From a virus: DNA of 50,112 bases. The stretch covers positions 1 to 50,112 of the IMG/VR virus record IMGVR_UViG_3300009597_000019; one strand, given 5' to 3'. Of the stretch, positions 40,070-48,277 are shown in pieces (position 1 is the first letter of the stretch; the number at the start of each line of letters is the position of its first letter). Both the position numbers and the translations under genes were made by a program. Below the pieces are notes generated by a model, which was not told where the DNA came from, ran no database searches, and saw only the letters and a program-made list of their open reading frames with translations.

Positions 40070-40580
40070 GAAGCTCCTCTTTCTAAGAGAAGCGGGTGCT
40101 GTGGAACGGTCACATGCGTGTCCGCATCACGGATCGTATAGCATCGCCCAGCACTCGTTCCAAATGGCAATGATCGTTCTAACGTATCACCCGTCACCTT
40201 CCTTAGCGGTGCTTGAAGCTGTGCTTCTTCACGATGTCCACGAGAGGGTGACGGGTGATATTCCGGCTCCAGCACGGTGGTCCTCTCCTGAGCTAAAGGA
40301 AGCAGAGCATGGTCTACGGGATCTCCTTCGGAAGAAGCACGAGATCATGCTTGAACTTCCTGCAGACGAGAAGGCTTGGCTTAACTCAGCCGACCGCCTC
40401 GAGCTATTCCTCTGGGCAAGGGACCAGCTAGCCTTTGGTAATCGCCATATTGAAGGAATCATCGAAGAGCTCAAAAGCTGGTTTCGTGAGAGCTGGTCTC
40501 GCGTCCCAGACGAATTGAAGCCAGTCGTAAAGTCCTTGACGGACATGACGACATGGAAGAGGGGGAGCGATCGACCGTGA
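40044..40580 (+). CDS. HD-domain 5'-deoxynucleotidase, YfbR-like
   Basis: 178 residues from ATG 40044 (ggagagcca upstream; overlaps the previous gene). HGSYSIAQHSFQMAMIVLTY supplies the first His, LEAVLLHDVHERVTGDIPAPAR is the HD motif with the family-specific E-TGDIP, and LNSADRLELFLWARD holds the last Asp. YfbR enzymes remove phosphate from dNMPs. In hypermodified phages such enzymes can destroy the normal dTMP or dCMP pool so that modified nucleotides prevail. Role here inferred. Confidence 0.85.
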   Translation: MLSPEKKAEKLLFLREAGAVERSHACPHHGSYSIAQHSFQMAMIVLTYHPSPSLAVLEAVLLHDVHERVTGDIPAPARWSSPELKEAEHGLRDLLRKKHEIMLELPADEKAWLNSADRLELFLWARDQLAFGNRHIEGIIEELKSWFRESWSRVPDELKPVVKSLTDMTTWKRGSDRP

Positions 40581-40906
40581 GCGACTACATCGACCATCTT
40601 TCTGAGATCGGCGCGGAAGATGCCGCTGGATTGAAAAAGGCCCAAGAGTCGTATGGGGACTCCTGGAAGAAGCGTGGCGGTACTGGTGCCTTCATGATGC
40701 TGGCCAGAAAGATGGACAGATTGGAACTTCAAGCAAAGAATTTCAATTATGACATCTTTGTTGCGATTGAAGAAGATACCCGTGCCGAAGGGATCATCGA
40801 CGACATCCGCGACCTTCGTCGCTACCTGATGCTCGTCGAGGCAGAGATGCGCGCCCAGGGAGCGATGTCGGCCAAGTCAACGCATCGGGATAACTCTAAT
40901 GCCTGA
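40577..40906 (+). CDS. Conserved small phage protein
   Basis: 109 residues from GTG 40577, overlapping the previous TGA and preceded by gggggagcg; the frame can open at ATG 40553. KAQESYGDSWKKRGGTGAFM and MLARKMDRLE form a pattern frequent in a small phage protein near nucleotide metabolism genes. DDIRDLRRYLMLVEAEM follows. Function unknown. Confidence 0.65.
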   Translation: MSDYIDHLSEIGAEDAAGLKKAQESYGDSWKKRGGTGAFMMLARKMDRLELQAKNFNYDIFVAIEEDTRAEGIIDDIRDLRRYLMLVEAEMRAQGAMSAKSTHRDNSNA

Positions 40907-41446
40907 ATTCAGCCACGTGATGATCGACCTGGAAACTCTAGGCCGCGCGCCCACCTCCGTCTTTCCGTCCCTGGGCTGGTGTGTCTTTGACCCGTTCTCG
41001 GATAGGATGGGAGACCAGGGTCAGGTTAACATTAAAATTGACTCGGCTATCGGCTCTGGTCTAACAATGGACGGTGACACGATCGAATGGTGGATGGGGC
41101 AGACTGGCCAAGCCAGAGTAAACCTGTTCAAGTCACCACAGGCCATTGAAGAGGCGCTCTCCATCTTCTCTGAGATGTTTCGAACGCAAGTCGGCCCAGA
41201 GGCCCTCCTCTGGGCCAGCGCTCCTAGCTTTGACATCGCGATACTTGAGAACGCTTACTTTAAGCTTGGGTATGAACGACCCTGGAAGTACAACCATACT
41301 CGCTGCCTCCGAACGCTACGGGACATGGCAAGGATGAGAGCAATCGAAGTCCTAAGATGGAAAACCCGCATGTTGCGCTCCTAGACGCAATCAATCAGGC
41401 GAAGGAAGTTCAGTTCATTTACAGCGCGCTAGGCGTGAAGCCGTGA
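40899..41446 (+). CDS. DEDDh 3'-5' exonuclease, reading frame broken near the end
   Basis: The zero frame gives 161 residues (stop at 41384): VMIDLETLGRAPTSVFPSLG (Exo I, D-E), TIEWWMGQTGQARVNLF, ALLWASAPSFDIAILENAY (Exo II) and CLRTLRDMARM, as in Rv2179c-like exoribonucleases. The last motif, HVALLDAINQAKEVQ (HxxxxD, Exo III), is found in the -1 frame at about 41366-41411 and ends at TGA 41446, which overlaps the next GTG. So the complete enzyme needs a shift near 41320-41350; no classical slippery site is visible. Mutation, base-calling error or unusual recoding are all possible. Confidence 0.7.
41193..41216. repeat. Perfect 10-bp inverted repeat with tetraloop
   Basis: Arms 41193-41202 (ggcccagagg) and 41207-41216 around ccct in the exonuclease gene. 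Confidence 0.8.
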
Positions 41447-41637
41447 AGAAGCTAGGCGACAAGGATCGGATGCCGTTTGGAAAGTATAACGGAAAGACCA
41501 TGGAAGAGGTCCCAGCGGGATATCTTCTTTGGCTAGATACTGAGTTGGAGGAGCAAACTCTTCTTAACGAGGCGCAGCAAGCTGTTAGGGAGTACATTGA
41601 CGACAACCGTTCGGTGCTCGAGAGCGAATCGAAATGA
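41443..41637 (+). CDS. Small DUF3820-like protein
   Basis: 64 residues from GTG 41443 (overlaps the exonuclease end as GTGA). DRMPFGKYNGKTMEEVPAGYLLWL is the conserved core of the short DUF3820 / QSregVF_b family, often found next to exonuclease or polymerase genes in phages and fused to exonuclease domains. It overlaps the polymerase start by 4 nt. Role unknown. Confidence 0.75.
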   Translation: MKKLGDKDRMPFGKYNGKTMEEVPAGYLLWLDTELEEQTLLNEAQQAVREYIDDNRSVLESESK

Positions 41638-43553
41638 CGCTCCAGCATCCAATGTTTAAGCCTAAGATAGAATGGGCGCCACCCACGATGGCAAGTATGC
41701 CCTCGTGGGCGGGCGCAGGGAGGGTCTCAATTGACCTCGAAACGCGCGACGAAAAGCTCTCGAGTCTGGGCCCAGGGGTTAGGCGAGGTGCGTATATCGT
41801 TGGCATTGGATTTGCCATCGAAGACGGTCCTGCGCACTATCTACCGATCCGACATCTCGAAGGTGATAACCTCCCTGATGGGCAGGTTATTTCGTACTTC
41901 AAAAATCAAGCTAAAGTCTTTACAGGTGACTTGGCCGGCACTAATCTCCAATATGACCTTGACTACCTCCTCCAAGAGGGAATCGAGTTCAAACCGCGTT
42001 TCTTCCGCGACGTCCAAATCGCGGAGCCGATCCTCGACGAGCTCCAAGACTCTTACTCGCTGGATAGCATCGCCGGACGCTACGACCTCCCTGGTAAGGA
42101 AATGCGGACGATCTCAGACGCTGCATCGGCATACGGATTTGTTGGGTCCGAGTTCTGGCGTAACCTCTGGAAGCTCCCAGCACGATACGTCGCGGACTAT
42201 TGCGTACAGGACGCACGCCTCCCCCTTACTATTCTCAGGAAGCAAGAGTCTAAGATCGACGAAGAAGAGCTCTGGGAGATCTACAACCTCGAATCGAAGC
42301 TGATGCCCGTCCTCCTTCGCATGAAGAGGAGGGGGATCAGATTTAGTCCGGATCGTCTAGAGAGGGTGGAGAAATGGTCTCTAGAAGAAGAGACTAAAGC
42401 ACTCGAGACGGTCCGGGCTGAAACCGGAGTCCGAATTCAACCCGGCGAATGCATGAAAGCTGAGTTGCTGGCGAGGGCGCTGAAAACGATTGGGGTTGAA
42501 GCACCTCTAACCGAAAAGACTCGTAAGCCTAGCATCGATAAAGAGTTCCTGGCTTCGGTGGATCACCCCGTCGCGCGCGCGTTGGAGCGCGCACGAAGAG
42601 TGAACAAAGTTCGTTCGACCTTTGTTGAGTCGATTCGTACGCACGCGATCGGGGATCGAGTGCATTGCGGCTTCAATCAGCTTAGGAGGGAGAAGGATGA
42701 AAAAGAAAGCTACGGGGAAGGTGCTCTTGCTGGGGCCGCTTACGGCAGAATATCTTCTGAACACCCGAACATGCAGCAACAACCTGCCAGGGATCCGGAG
42801 ATCGGTCCACTCTGGCGCTCGATCTATGTTCCGGAAGACGGTGAAAGTTGGGCAGTCCTTGATTTCTCTCAGCAGGAACCCCGAATTCTTACGCACGGTG
42901 CGGAGCTTGCTGGGTGCGTTGGAGCTTACGAAGCCGCCGAGCGATACCGTAAAGATCCTTCAACAGACAATCACGCTATGCTTCGAGACATGCTTCGGTG
43001 GGAAGGTAAGACAGGACGAGATCGAGCTAAGAATATCTTCCTTGGGCTCTGTTACGGTATGGGGGAAGCAAAACTTTGTCGCCAGGTGGATCTCCCTACC
43101 AAGTGGGAGTATTCATCGAAGTACAAGAGAACGATCGAGGTTGCTGGGCCAGAAGGCAAAGCACTCCTCGATGAATTCAATCGTCTTGTGCCGTACCCCA
43201 GACAGCTCGCTCGCATCATTCAGCGCCTCGCAGACCAACGTGGATTCATTCGAACACTTGGCGGGAGACGGTGCCGGTTCCCACGCAAACAGGACGGCAC
43301 CTTCGACTGGACGCACAAAGCGCTCAATCGCTGGGTCCAAGGCTCGTCTGCGGATCAGGTAAAGATCAGTATGGTCCGTGCAGACGAAGCGGGCTATCAG
43401 CTTCGCCTGCAGGTTCACGATGAACTTGATCTCTCAGCACCTTGTAGGGAAAGTGTCGAGGGTCTAGCCGAAATCATGCGGAGCAGCCTCGACCTCAATG
43501 TCCCCTCGAAGGTGGACATTGAGGTCGGACCAAGTTGGGGGGAATGCAAGTGA
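41634..43553 (+). CDS. polA: Family A DNA polymerase with 3'-5' exonuclease
   Basis: 639 residues. Exonuclease: SIDLETRD (D34, E36), GTNLQYDLDYL, YCVQDARL. Polymerase: YGRISSEHPNMQQQPARDPE, motif A LDFSQQEPRILTH (D410), motif B RDRAKNIFLGLCYGMG (K466, Y474) and motif C VHDE (H595-E597). The residue at the position of E. coli Phe762 (K466+4) is Leu470. No 5'-3' exonuclease domain. It should be the replicative enzyme, working with the primase-helicase. If the phage DNA holds modified thymine, this enzyme must accept 5-hmdUTP. Overlaps both neighbours. Confidence 0.93.
   Translation: MTLQHPMFKPKIEWAPPTMASMPSWAGAGRVSIDLETRDEKLSSLGPGVRRGAYIVGIGFAIEDGPAHYLPIRHLEGDNLPDGQVISYFKNQAKVFTGDLAGTNLQYDLDYLLQEGIEFKPRFFRDVQIAEPILDELQDSYSLDSIAGRYDLPGKEMRTISDAASAYGFVGSEFWRNLWKLPARYVADYCVQDARLPLTILRKQESKIDEEELWEIYNLESKLMPVLLRMKRRGIRFSPDRLERVEKWSLEEETKALETVRAETGVRIQPGECMKAELLARALKTIGVEAPLTEKTRKPSIDKEFLASVDHPVARALERARRVNKVRSTFVESIRTHAIGDRVHCGFNQLRREKDEKESYGEGALAGAAYGRISSEHPNMQQQPARDPEIGPLWRSIYVPEDGESWAVLDFSQQEPRILTHGAELAGCVGAYEAAERYRKDPSTDNHAMLRDMLRWEGKTGRDRAKNIFLGLCYGMGEAKLCRQVDLPTKWEYSSKYKRTIEVAGPEGKALLDEFNRLVPYPRQLARIIQRLADQRGFIRTLGGRRCRFPRKQDGTFDWTHKALNRWVQGSSADQVKISMVRADEAGYQLRLQVHDELDLSAPCRESVEGLAEIMRSSLDLNVPSKVDIEVGPSWGECK
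43490..43527. repeat. Perfect 14-bp inverted repeat near the end of the polymerase gene
   Basis: Arms 43490-43503 (cgacctcaatgtcc) and 43514-43527, loop 10 nt, ending 26 nt before the stop. Confidence 0.85.
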
Positions 43554-44002
43554 CAGATGGAACGTTCTACAAGTGGGACGAACGGTTTCTTAAGCTCGCG
43601 AAGGAGATCTCGAAATGGTCTAAGGACCCCAGCACAAAAGTTGGCTGTGTGCTAACAGATCACAATAGGCACGTTATCTCAACAGGCTACAACGGATTCC
43701 CACCAGGGGTGGTCGATCGCCCAGAGTGGCTTGCAGACCGCGACACGAAGCTCCTGTTCACGATTCACGCGGAGATGAACGCGGTACTGCAAGCACGGAG
43801 AGACCTCCGTGGCTGTAACGTGTACGTCTCGGTCCCTTTCATCTGTAAGGAGTGCGCACGTAACTTGATCGGTGCTGGAGTTGGTCGAATCTGCGTTGCT
43901 GGCGGAGAAACCCCGACACGGTGGAAGGACGAATGGGAGAAGTCCCTAGAGATCTTCGGGGCCTCGACCGTTGAACTGATCGAAGAGTCCATCGATGTCT
44001 GA
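43550..44002 (+). CDS. dCMP deaminase
   Basis: 150 residues from GTG 43550, with ggggggaatgcaa as ribosome site (ATG 43544 also possible). KWSKDPSTKVGCVLTDHNRH, STGYNGFPPGV, the zinc motif HAEMNAVLQA and PFICKECARNLIGAGVGRI are classic for deoxycytidylate deaminase. It makes dUMP, the substrate for the thymidylate synthase or hydroxymethylase homologue at 39020. It lacks a visible dCTP-allosteric insert. Overlaps the polymerase by 4 nt. Confidence 0.93.
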   Translation: MTDGTFYKWDERFLKLAKEISKWSKDPSTKVGCVLTDHNRHVISTGYNGFPPGVVDRPEWLADRDTKLLFTIHAEMNAVLQARRDLRGCNVYVSVPFICKECARNLIGAGVGRICVAGGETPTRWKDEWEKSLEIFGASTVELIEESIDV

Positions 44003-44399
44003 ATCCCATATGCGCGGGATGGTTGTGAAGGCTCTCCATAACTTTCATGCCGTCGCGGTTGAGAATCCGATCTGGCCTGGGACACCAGATGTGAATTACT
44101 CGCTGGGGTGGATTGAGCTTAAAGAACTTAAGGGTTGGCCAGAACAGGAGGACACTCCTGTTCTGATCGATCACTTCACCCAGGAGCAACGACTCTTCAG
44201 CAAGATGCGTGGGCGTGCTGGTGGGTCGTCCATCCTTATTCTTAAGGTCGGAAACGAATGGCTCTTCTTCAATGGTGAGCCGGTCTGGGAATCGGTGGGG
44301 AAGGTTTGTAAAGCAGATCTATTTTTGTACGCGCAAAAGTATTTTGCAAAGAACCCGAGCCTTGACGAACTCCGGGACGCTGTTCTGACCGTGTCGTAA
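43995..44399 (+). CDS. VRR-NUC-like nuclease
   Basis: 134 residues. ENPIWPGTPDVNYSLGWIELKELKGWPE (about 18-45) carries the PD-(D/E)xK pattern (PGTPDV ... ELK), as in VRR-NUC or Holliday-junction-type nucleases of phages. QRLFSKMRGRAGGSSILILKVGNEWLFF forms the next strands. Likely to resolve recombination or replication intermediates, or to trim ends. Overlaps the deaminase by 8 nt. Confidence 0.75.
   Translation: MSESHMRGMVVKALHNFHAVAVENPIWPGTPDVNYSLGWIELKELKGWPEQEDTPVLIDHFTQEQRLFSKMRGRAGGSSILILKVGNEWLFFNGEPVWESVGKVCKADLFLYAQKYFAKNPSLDELRDAVLTVS
44140..44165. repeat. Perfect 11-bp inverted repeat with tetraloop
   Basis: Arms 44140-44150 (cagaacaggag) and 44155-44165 around gaca in the nuclease gene. 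Confidence 0.8.
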
Positions 44400-44402
44400 C
44401 CG

Positions 44403-46778
44403 ATGAATACCGACACCTTAGAGGTCAGGAAGTTCCTATCGATTTGGGAACCCCTGGGCGAATTCTGGGGCATGACGGCTATCCGCATTGACCAGAAGGG
44501 AACCGTCACACGAACATTTTCGCCAGGCGAAATTGAAGAGGCTCTTCAATGGATCATCCTTCAGAATGAAGTCGAGAGGCGGAATCTCTACTTCACGGTC
44601 AATTCCGTCAAAGAGAAGACTGGGATTAAGCCATCCCGTGACGATATTAAAGAGCTCCGCTGGCTTCACGTAGACATCGACCCCCGTAAGGGTGAGGATC
44701 TTGCCCAGGAGCAGAAGAGGATCGAGGCGCTTATTTCGTCCGACAACCCCGCTGGGCTACCGTCACCCTCTCTGGTGACTTTCTCAGGCGGTGGTTACCA
44801 AGCGTTCTGGAGACTGAAGTCGCCGGCGGTTGTGATCGACATCAATCATGCTGAGGAGTTGAAGCTCTATAACCTCCAGATCGAGAACCAACTTGGTGGC
44901 GATAAGTGCCACAATATCGACCGCCTCATGCGGATTCCTGGGACGATCAACTGGCCCAGCGAAAAGAAAATTAAGTCTGGTCGTGTTCCAAGTATGGCCA
45001 GGCTTGTCCTCGCCCGAAATGTTGCCTATGACCTAACCGCCTTCAAGAAAGCCAAGGTAGAGAGGCTCAAACCGACCCACCAGAATGGCGTTGCGATTGG
45101 GCATACGCTCAACATCCCAGACCTGAAGTCAATTCCTCGTCTCAAATCGATCGAAGAACTGCCTTCAGAGGTCAAAGACTACACTAAAGTCGTCATAGTT
45201 CAGGGTGGCGACCCAGAGGATCCGCAGAAGTGGGGCGGAGACCGTAGCGACGTCGTCTGGTATGTAGCCTGTGAACTTGTCCGTGCTGGCGCCACGGATC
45301 TAATGATCTACAGCATCCTCACAGACCCCGCATTCGGAATCAGCTCTCACATACTAGAGCAGAAAAACCCCGAAAAAGTCGCTCTCAGAACCATCGAACG
45401 CGCTCGTGAGATGGCGATTGACCCAAAGCTGCTCGAGCTCAACGAGCGCCATGCGGTGATCGCCGACATCAGCGGTCGCTGCATGGTAGTCTCCGAGATC
45501 TTCGATCACAACATGGGCCGAGTCCGTATCAGCCGTCAGACCTTCGAGCACTTCTCTAACCGCTATCTCAATGAGAAAATTGAGTCTGAAGACGGCAAGT
45601 TCAGCGCGCCCATTGGAAGGTGGTGGCTTCACCATCCCCGTCGGCGACAGTATGAATCCCTCGTATTTGCTCCGGGGCAGGACATCCCAGGCGCTTACAA
45701 CATGTGGAGGGGCTTCGCCGTAGAATCGAAGGCGGGGGATTGTTCAGTCTTCCTTGACCACATGAAGAATGTACTGTGTAAGGGTGATGAAGAAGCCTAT
45801 CAGTATCTTCTCTTTTGGATGGCTAATGCGGTTCAGCACCCCGCTGAACCGGGGCAGGTGGCTGTCGTCCTTAAGGGACGGATGGGAACAGGAAAGTCCT
45901 TCTTTTCCAGCACATTCGGGTCCATCTTCGGGCGCCACTACATCGCCGTCTCAGACTCGAAGCACCTCGTCGGCAGCTTCAACGCTCACCTGCGTGACTG
46001 TGTCATTCTATTCGCAGACGAGGCGTTTTATGCTGGGGACAAGAAGCATGAAGCCATATTGAAGACTCTAATTACAGAGTCCTCGTTGGCCATCGAATCT
46101 AAAGGGTATGACATTGAGATTCAAAAGAACTGCACACATCTGATCATGGCCTCCAACGAGTCCTGGGCTGTCCCTGTGGATATGGATGACCGTCGGTTCT
46201 TTGTCCTTGACGTCTCTGATGAAAGGATGCAGGACCGAAGTTACTTCCGTGAAATGGCCCAGAGTATGAGGGCTGGAGGAAGTTCGGCCCTGCTGAACTT
46301 TCTCCAGTCTCTGCCTCTCGACGACTTTGATGTTCGAAATCGTCCGAAGACCGCGGCTCTTCGGAAGGAGAAGCTGCTGTCTATGTCGATGGAAATGGAC
46401 TGGTGGTACGGCTGCCTCAGAGAAGGAAGAGTCCTTCTCGGTGACGGTGAGTGGCCCCCATATGTCCTCACGGATGCTCTTCAAGCATCCATGATGCGAC
46501 ACTGCAAGATCTGGAAGACCTACTCTGCTCGCTCCAGCCAAACGAGGCTGGGCCAATTCCTTCGTAAAGTTTTACCACAACCTCTGAAAAAGCGAAGATT
46601 AATGGGAATTTCAGGGTATAAGGATGCAGATGGGCGCGATGTAACGGTCGAAAATGGGGTGGCGCTTTTGCTGCCACCCCTTGAAGCTTGTAGGAAACGT
46701 TGGGAATCAGAGTTCGAGTTGTTAGAACCCTGGCCGGAGGATTACGAGAATGTTAGTCTCAAAACTCTCAAGCCTTGA
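44403..46778 (+). CDS. Primase-helicase (AEP-type primase fused to SF3/D5-like helicase)
   Basis: 791 residues. The N-terminal part has LRWLHVDIDPRKGED (D91, D93), SLVTFSGGGYQAFWRL and NIDRLMRIPGTINWP, the pattern of archaeo-eukaryotic-type primases of the RepB/DUF3854-like kind. The C-terminal half (about 460-700) is a DUF5906/D5-like SF3 helicase: LKGRMGTGKSFFSSTFG (Walker A, K498), DCVILFADEAFYAG (B) and THLIMASNESWAVPVDMDDRRFFVL (C and arginine region). It would prime and unwind for the family A polymerase. Overlaps the next gene by 29 nt. Confidence 0.85.
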   Translation: MNTDTLEVRKFLSIWEPLGEFWGMTAIRIDQKGTVTRTFSPGEIEEALQWIILQNEVERRNLYFTVNSVKEKTGIKPSRDDIKELRWLHVDIDPRKGEDLAQEQKRIEALISSDNPAGLPSPSLVTFSGGGYQAFWRLKSPAVVIDINHAEELKLYNLQIENQLGGDKCHNIDRLMRIPGTINWPSEKKIKSGRVPSMARLVLARNVAYDLTAFKKAKVERLKPTHQNGVAIGHTLNIPDLKSIPRLKSIEELPSEVKDYTKVVIVQGGDPEDPQKWGGDRSDVVWYVACELVRAGATDLMIYSILTDPAFGISSHILEQKNPEKVALRTIERAREMAIDPKLLELNERHAVIADISGRCMVVSEIFDHNMGRVRISRQTFEHFSNRYLNEKIESEDGKFSAPIGRWWLHHPRRRQYESLVFAPGQDIPGAYNMWRGFAVESKAGDCSVFLDHMKNVLCKGDEEAYQYLLFWMANAVQHPAEPGQVAVVLKGRMGTGKSFFSSTFGSIFGRHYIAVSDSKHLVGSFNAHLRDCVILFADEAFYAGDKKHEAILKTLITESSLAIESKGYDIEIQKNCTHLIMASNESWAVPVDMDDRRFFVLDVSDERMQDRSYFREMAQSMRAGGSSALLNFLQSLPLDDFDVRNRPKTAALRKEKLLSMSMEMDWWYGCLREGRVLLGDGEWPPYVLTDALQASMMRHCKIWKTYSARSSQTRLGQFLRKVLPQPLKKRRLMGISGYKDADGRDVTVENGVALLLPPLEACRKRWESEFELLEPWPEDYENVSLKTLKP

Positions 46779-48174
46779 ATACGACTATGTGGTCGAGGAT
46801 GGGCATGCGTACGAGAAATTCACGAACAAGGTGACAGGATACTCCTCGGTGTGGAACGCTGAGACTGGGTATTCGGCGAAGTATCTTCTAGAAGGGCATA
46901 CGGGAAAGGTCCTGGTGGCGGGTGACCCATCGAAAGAGAAACCGAACCTCTTCGCACTACATATGATGGCTAGGCTGATACCTCCAGCTTCAGTAGCCTG
47001 GACGCCTTTGGATAAGAACGAGAAGAACGACCTTGTTCCGTGGACGCACACGACTGGACCTTCTGCCCGGCGGTATACGTCGCCTGCGCTGAGATATGCG
47101 GTGGACTTGGATGCGGCGAGAAGGACCGAAGGCCTGGCGGCGCTTCGGTCCTTCTCGAACGACGAGCATCAACGACCCCTCTCCCACGTCCAGCCGTTCG
47201 ATGTTCGCGAGGATCTGTCGATCAATAAGGATACCGCGAATAGCTGGACAACCGATCAGAAGACGACCGCTGGATTCAATGCCTGGGATCCTGCCCACTG
47301 CTGCCTAGCCAACGAGTTCGCTTCGGCGATCGTCGGCCAGGATGAAGGTCTCGAGGCCTTTATCATGCAGTGGCGAATTCTTGCTAAAGGTTTCCCCTCG
47401 AAGACCTCATTCTGGTACAACCAACAGCGAGCAACAGCGTGGTCACTGATCTGTGACTGGGAGGCATCGTGGCTAGGCTTGTCGGACGACTTCTGTCGTG
47501 CAACGGGCCTGATGGTTGGTCCTAAGGAGTCGTTGAAGGCACGTCTTCGAAAAATCTGCTCCGAGCTCCCTTACGATCCTCTCGTCAGTGGCCCAGCAGA
47601 CGATCGTGTAATGGAGGTCATCGGTCAGTTCTCGTGTGATGGCGTGGACTATGGAGTTCAGTGCCACGGCGAGTACATGTGGCAGAAAGCGATGCGAACA
47701 ACGAGTCTGGCGCTTATCGCGTCAGACTCGTTGTTGAGCGACGACGGTTTGGTGAAGAAACTTGCTCGTGACTATGCCCTGAAGAGCGTGAAGGACATGT
47801 ACGCGATGTACGTTCATGGGACCGGGATCGCCTGGTGCGCAAATTACACGTTGATGCCGTATGAAGTCGCAGCGAAGTTGATCGCTATGTGTACTGCCCA
47901 GGGGATTAATAGTGGCCGGAAATACATCGCCTACCCTGTAAGTGGCTTGTATAAGGTAGGGGAGGTTCCTATCGCCCAGGACTGCGCGCTTCACCTTCTG
48001 GGCTGGCTCCTCCTTTACAAGGAGCGCAACGCTGTGCTCGACGACCTGTACCGTATCTGCCCTTCCCCTGGCGCGACGCGCTACGAGCCGCAGGTACAGG
48101 ATGCCTCGGTGGCGCTCTACCTTGCTATGGGGTCGAGCGGGGGCGACGCTATGGGGATCCCTGGGGTTACATGA
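46750..48174 (+). CDS. Large protein of unknown function after the primase-helicase
   Basis: 474 residues from ATG 46750. The N-terminal 100 residues (YDYVVEDGHAYEKFTNKVTGY, LARLIPPASVAWTPLDKNEKND) and a helical C-terminal part (YAMYVHGTGIAWCANYTLMPYE, VPIAQDCALHLLGWLLLY) give no known motif. Weak ribosome site (ggaggattacgagaatg) inside the upstream gene. It could be a replication accessory or a nuclease-like protein, but I cannot assign it. It carries two long perfect hairpins. No membrane segment. Confidence 0.7.
   Translation: MLVSKLSSLEYDYVVEDGHAYEKFTNKVTGYSSVWNAETGYSAKYLLEGHTGKVLVAGDPSKEKPNLFALHMMARLIPPASVAWTPLDKNEKNDLVPWTHTTGPSARRYTSPALRYAVDLDAARRTEGLAALRSFSNDEHQRPLSHVQPFDVREDLSINKDTANSWTTDQKTTAGFNAWDPAHCCLANEFASAIVGQDEGLEAFIMQWRILAKGFPSKTSFWYNQQRATAWSLICDWEASWLGLSDDFCRATGLMVGPKESLKARLRKICSELPYDPLVSGPADDRVMEVIGQFSCDGVDYGVQCHGEYMWQKAMRTTSLALIASDSLLSDDGLVKKLARDYALKSVKDMYAMYVHGTGIAWCANYTLMPYEVAAKLIAMCTAQGINSGRKYIAYPVSGLYKVGEVPIAQDCALHLLGWLLLYKERNAVLDDLYRICPSPGATRYEPQVQDASVALYLAMGSSGGDAMGIPGVT
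47117..47157. repeat. Perfect 15-bp inverted repeat
   Basis: Arms 47117-47131 (cgagaaggaccgaag) and 47143-47157, loop 11 nt, in the 46750 gene. Confidence 0.88.
47697..47735. repeat. 17-bp stem with 5-nt loop
   Basis: Arms 47697-47709 (aacaacgagtctg) and 47723-47735 are exact; one G-T wobble and three more pairs extend the stem inward to the loop ttatc. Confidence 0.88.
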
Positions 48175-48211
48175 GATCTTTAAGAATTTTGGAGTTTTGA
48201 CGATTTTCCTG

Positions 48212-48240
48212 TAGCGCCAGGGGTGGATAGGTGGTACAGT
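48212..48240 (+). promoter_or_regulatory. Promoter-like element before the small regulator
   Basis: TAGCGC (48212-48217), 17-nt spacer, TACAGT (48235-48240). A dyad gcgcca/tggcgc (48214-48219, 48242-48247) spans the element and could be an operator, perhaps for the HTH protein that follows. Confidence 0.6.
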
Positions 48241-48277
48241 TTGGCGCGTTGTGAGTGAAACTGGTAGGAGTAAGACC

